From positions 1 through 12,885 of the forward strand of contig NZ_PEGG01000039.1 of assembly GCF_002737765.1 (NCBI RefSeq): a stretch of DNA of 12,885 nt. Reading direction: 5' to 3'. The position numbers were made by a program, and so were the translations under genes. The notes beneath the pieces are model-generated. The model saw only the letters and a program-made list of their open reading frames with translations. It did not search any database and was not told where the DNA came from. Below are positions 12,433-12,885 of this stretch, piece after piece. Every line of letters starts with the position of its first letter. Position 1 is the first letter of the stretch. This DNA comes from Caulobacter sp. B11 (GTDB lineage: Bacteria > Pseudomonadota > Alphaproteobacteria > Caulobacterales > Caulobacteraceae).

Positions 12433-12450
12433 CCGGCGCGCCCGCGCCGG
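12433..12450 (+). terminator. GC hairpin after the NrtR-like gene
   Basis: CCGGCGC (12433-12439) pairs with GCGCCGG (12444-12450) around a GCCC loop, 15 nt past the stop codon. No T-run follows, so it is a weak terminator candidate or simply an mRNA 3' end structure before the dehydrogenase gene. Confidence 0.35.
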
Positions 12451-12472
12451 CCGTCCTGGTTCCGGAGGCCCC

Positions 12473-12885
12473 ATGAATCGTCTGAACGCCAAGGTCGCCC
12501 TGATCACCGGCGCCGCCCAGGGCATTGGCCTGGCGATTGCCGAACGCTTTGCCGCGGAGGGGGCCCGGGTCTGGCTGACCGATGTGCGGGACGAGGCCGG
12601 CCAGGCCGCGGCGCGCGCGATCGGCGCGGCCGCCCGCTACCGTCGACTCGATGTGCGCGAGGAGGACGACTGGCGTAAGACCATGGCCGAACTCGTGCGC
12701 GCTGAGGGTCGGCTGGATATCCTGGTCAACAATGCCGGCATCACCGGATTCGAGGATGGCCCGGTCGCGCATGATCCGGAAAACGCGCGGCTGGAAGACT
12801 GGCGGGCGGTGCATCGCACCAATCTCGACGGCGTCTTTCTGGGCTGTCGCGAGGCGATCCGGGCGATGCGCTGCGCCCGACCGGG
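12473..12885 (+). CDS. Short-chain dehydrogenase/reductase, 3' end outside window
   Basis: The first 137 codons of a classical SDR. The Rossmann glycine motif TGAAQGIG is at residues 12-19, Asp at 37 (end of strand 2) favours NAD(H) over NADP(H), and NNAG is at 86-89. The catalytic Ser and YxxxK lie beyond the window edge, so activity cannot be checked and the substrate is unknown. GGAGG lies four bases before the ATG. The gene is 54 bp after the NrtR-like gene on the same strand, with a small hairpin between. An acidic insertion after NNAG (FEDGPVAHDPENARLEDW) before the conserved TNLDGVF is slightly longer than in minimal SDRs, as in several steroid-type dehydrogenases. Confidence 0.88.
   Translation, partial: MNRLNAKVALITGAAQGIGLAIAERFAAEGARVWLTDVRDEAGQAAARAIGAAARYRRLDVREEDDWRKTMAELVRAEGRLDILVNNAGITGFEDGPVAHDPENARLEDWRAVHRTNLDGVFLGCREAIRAMRCARP

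Noticed and set aside
11462..12814. 450-codon antisense frame opposite the NrtR-like and SDR genes
   Set aside because: Runs across two real genes and their gap, has low-complexity composition and no motif; a GC shadow.
1..12885. Mobile elements, CRISPR, tRNA/rRNA, phage genes
   Set aside because: No transposase, integrase, regular repeat-spacer array or RNA gene signature seen; composition is uniform apart from small intergenic dyads.

Overview
The window reads as a chromosomal segment of a Caulobacter-like alphaproteobacterium (Caulobacter or a close relative). It is GC-rich. It carries Caulobacter-type 273/274-residue flagellins next to flaF and flbT, sigma-54 flagellin promoters with FlbD (ftr)-like palindromes, and a TPR-glycosyltransferase of the FlmG type. 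No rRNA, tRNA, CRISPR array, transposase or phage gene was seen.

Left block, 1-3709, all genes on the minus strand. In transcription order: flbT (apparently frameshifted), flaF, terminator, a flagellin called fljL here, terminator, a second flagellin called fljK here, terminator, and a small flaG-family gene. Each flagellin has its own sigma-54 promoter, an ftr-like palindrome about 118-120 bp upstream of it, and a leader of about 60 nt. Both leaders hold two hairpins built around the same CAAAATG heptamer. Since FlbT is known to act on flagellin mRNA leaders, this pair is the most interesting regulatory structure in the window. It coincides with a one-base lesion (or slippage site) in flbT itself. 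The first 183 bases hold no gene but contain strong dyads.

Flagellin glycosylation block, 3710-6837, plus strand, divergent from flbT: flmG (TPR plus glycosyltransferase), an SpsF/PseF-like cytidylyltransferase and a PseH/FlmH-like GNAT acetyltransferase, separated by 1 and 7 nt and so probably one operon. The encoded functions fit production of CMP-pseudaminic acid (only some steps are here) and its transfer to the flagellins encoded next door.

Central block, 6838-9458, plus strand: a hyperacidic 132-residue protein behind a good match to a SigT/EcfG general-stress promoter, a MoxR-family AAA+ ATPase with a dyad just upstream, and a lipoprotein with DGD/GD-rich repeats. A 228-bp convergent gap with two inverted repeats closes the block.

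Right block, 9459-12885: a minus-strand pair (universal stress protein, then a small conserved hypothetical). Divergent from it and across a FixK/FNR-like box is a plus-strand pair, an HD-domain hydrolase whose stop overlaps the start of an NrtR-like NUDIX/winged-helix protein. The window ends inside a short-chain dehydrogenase gene.
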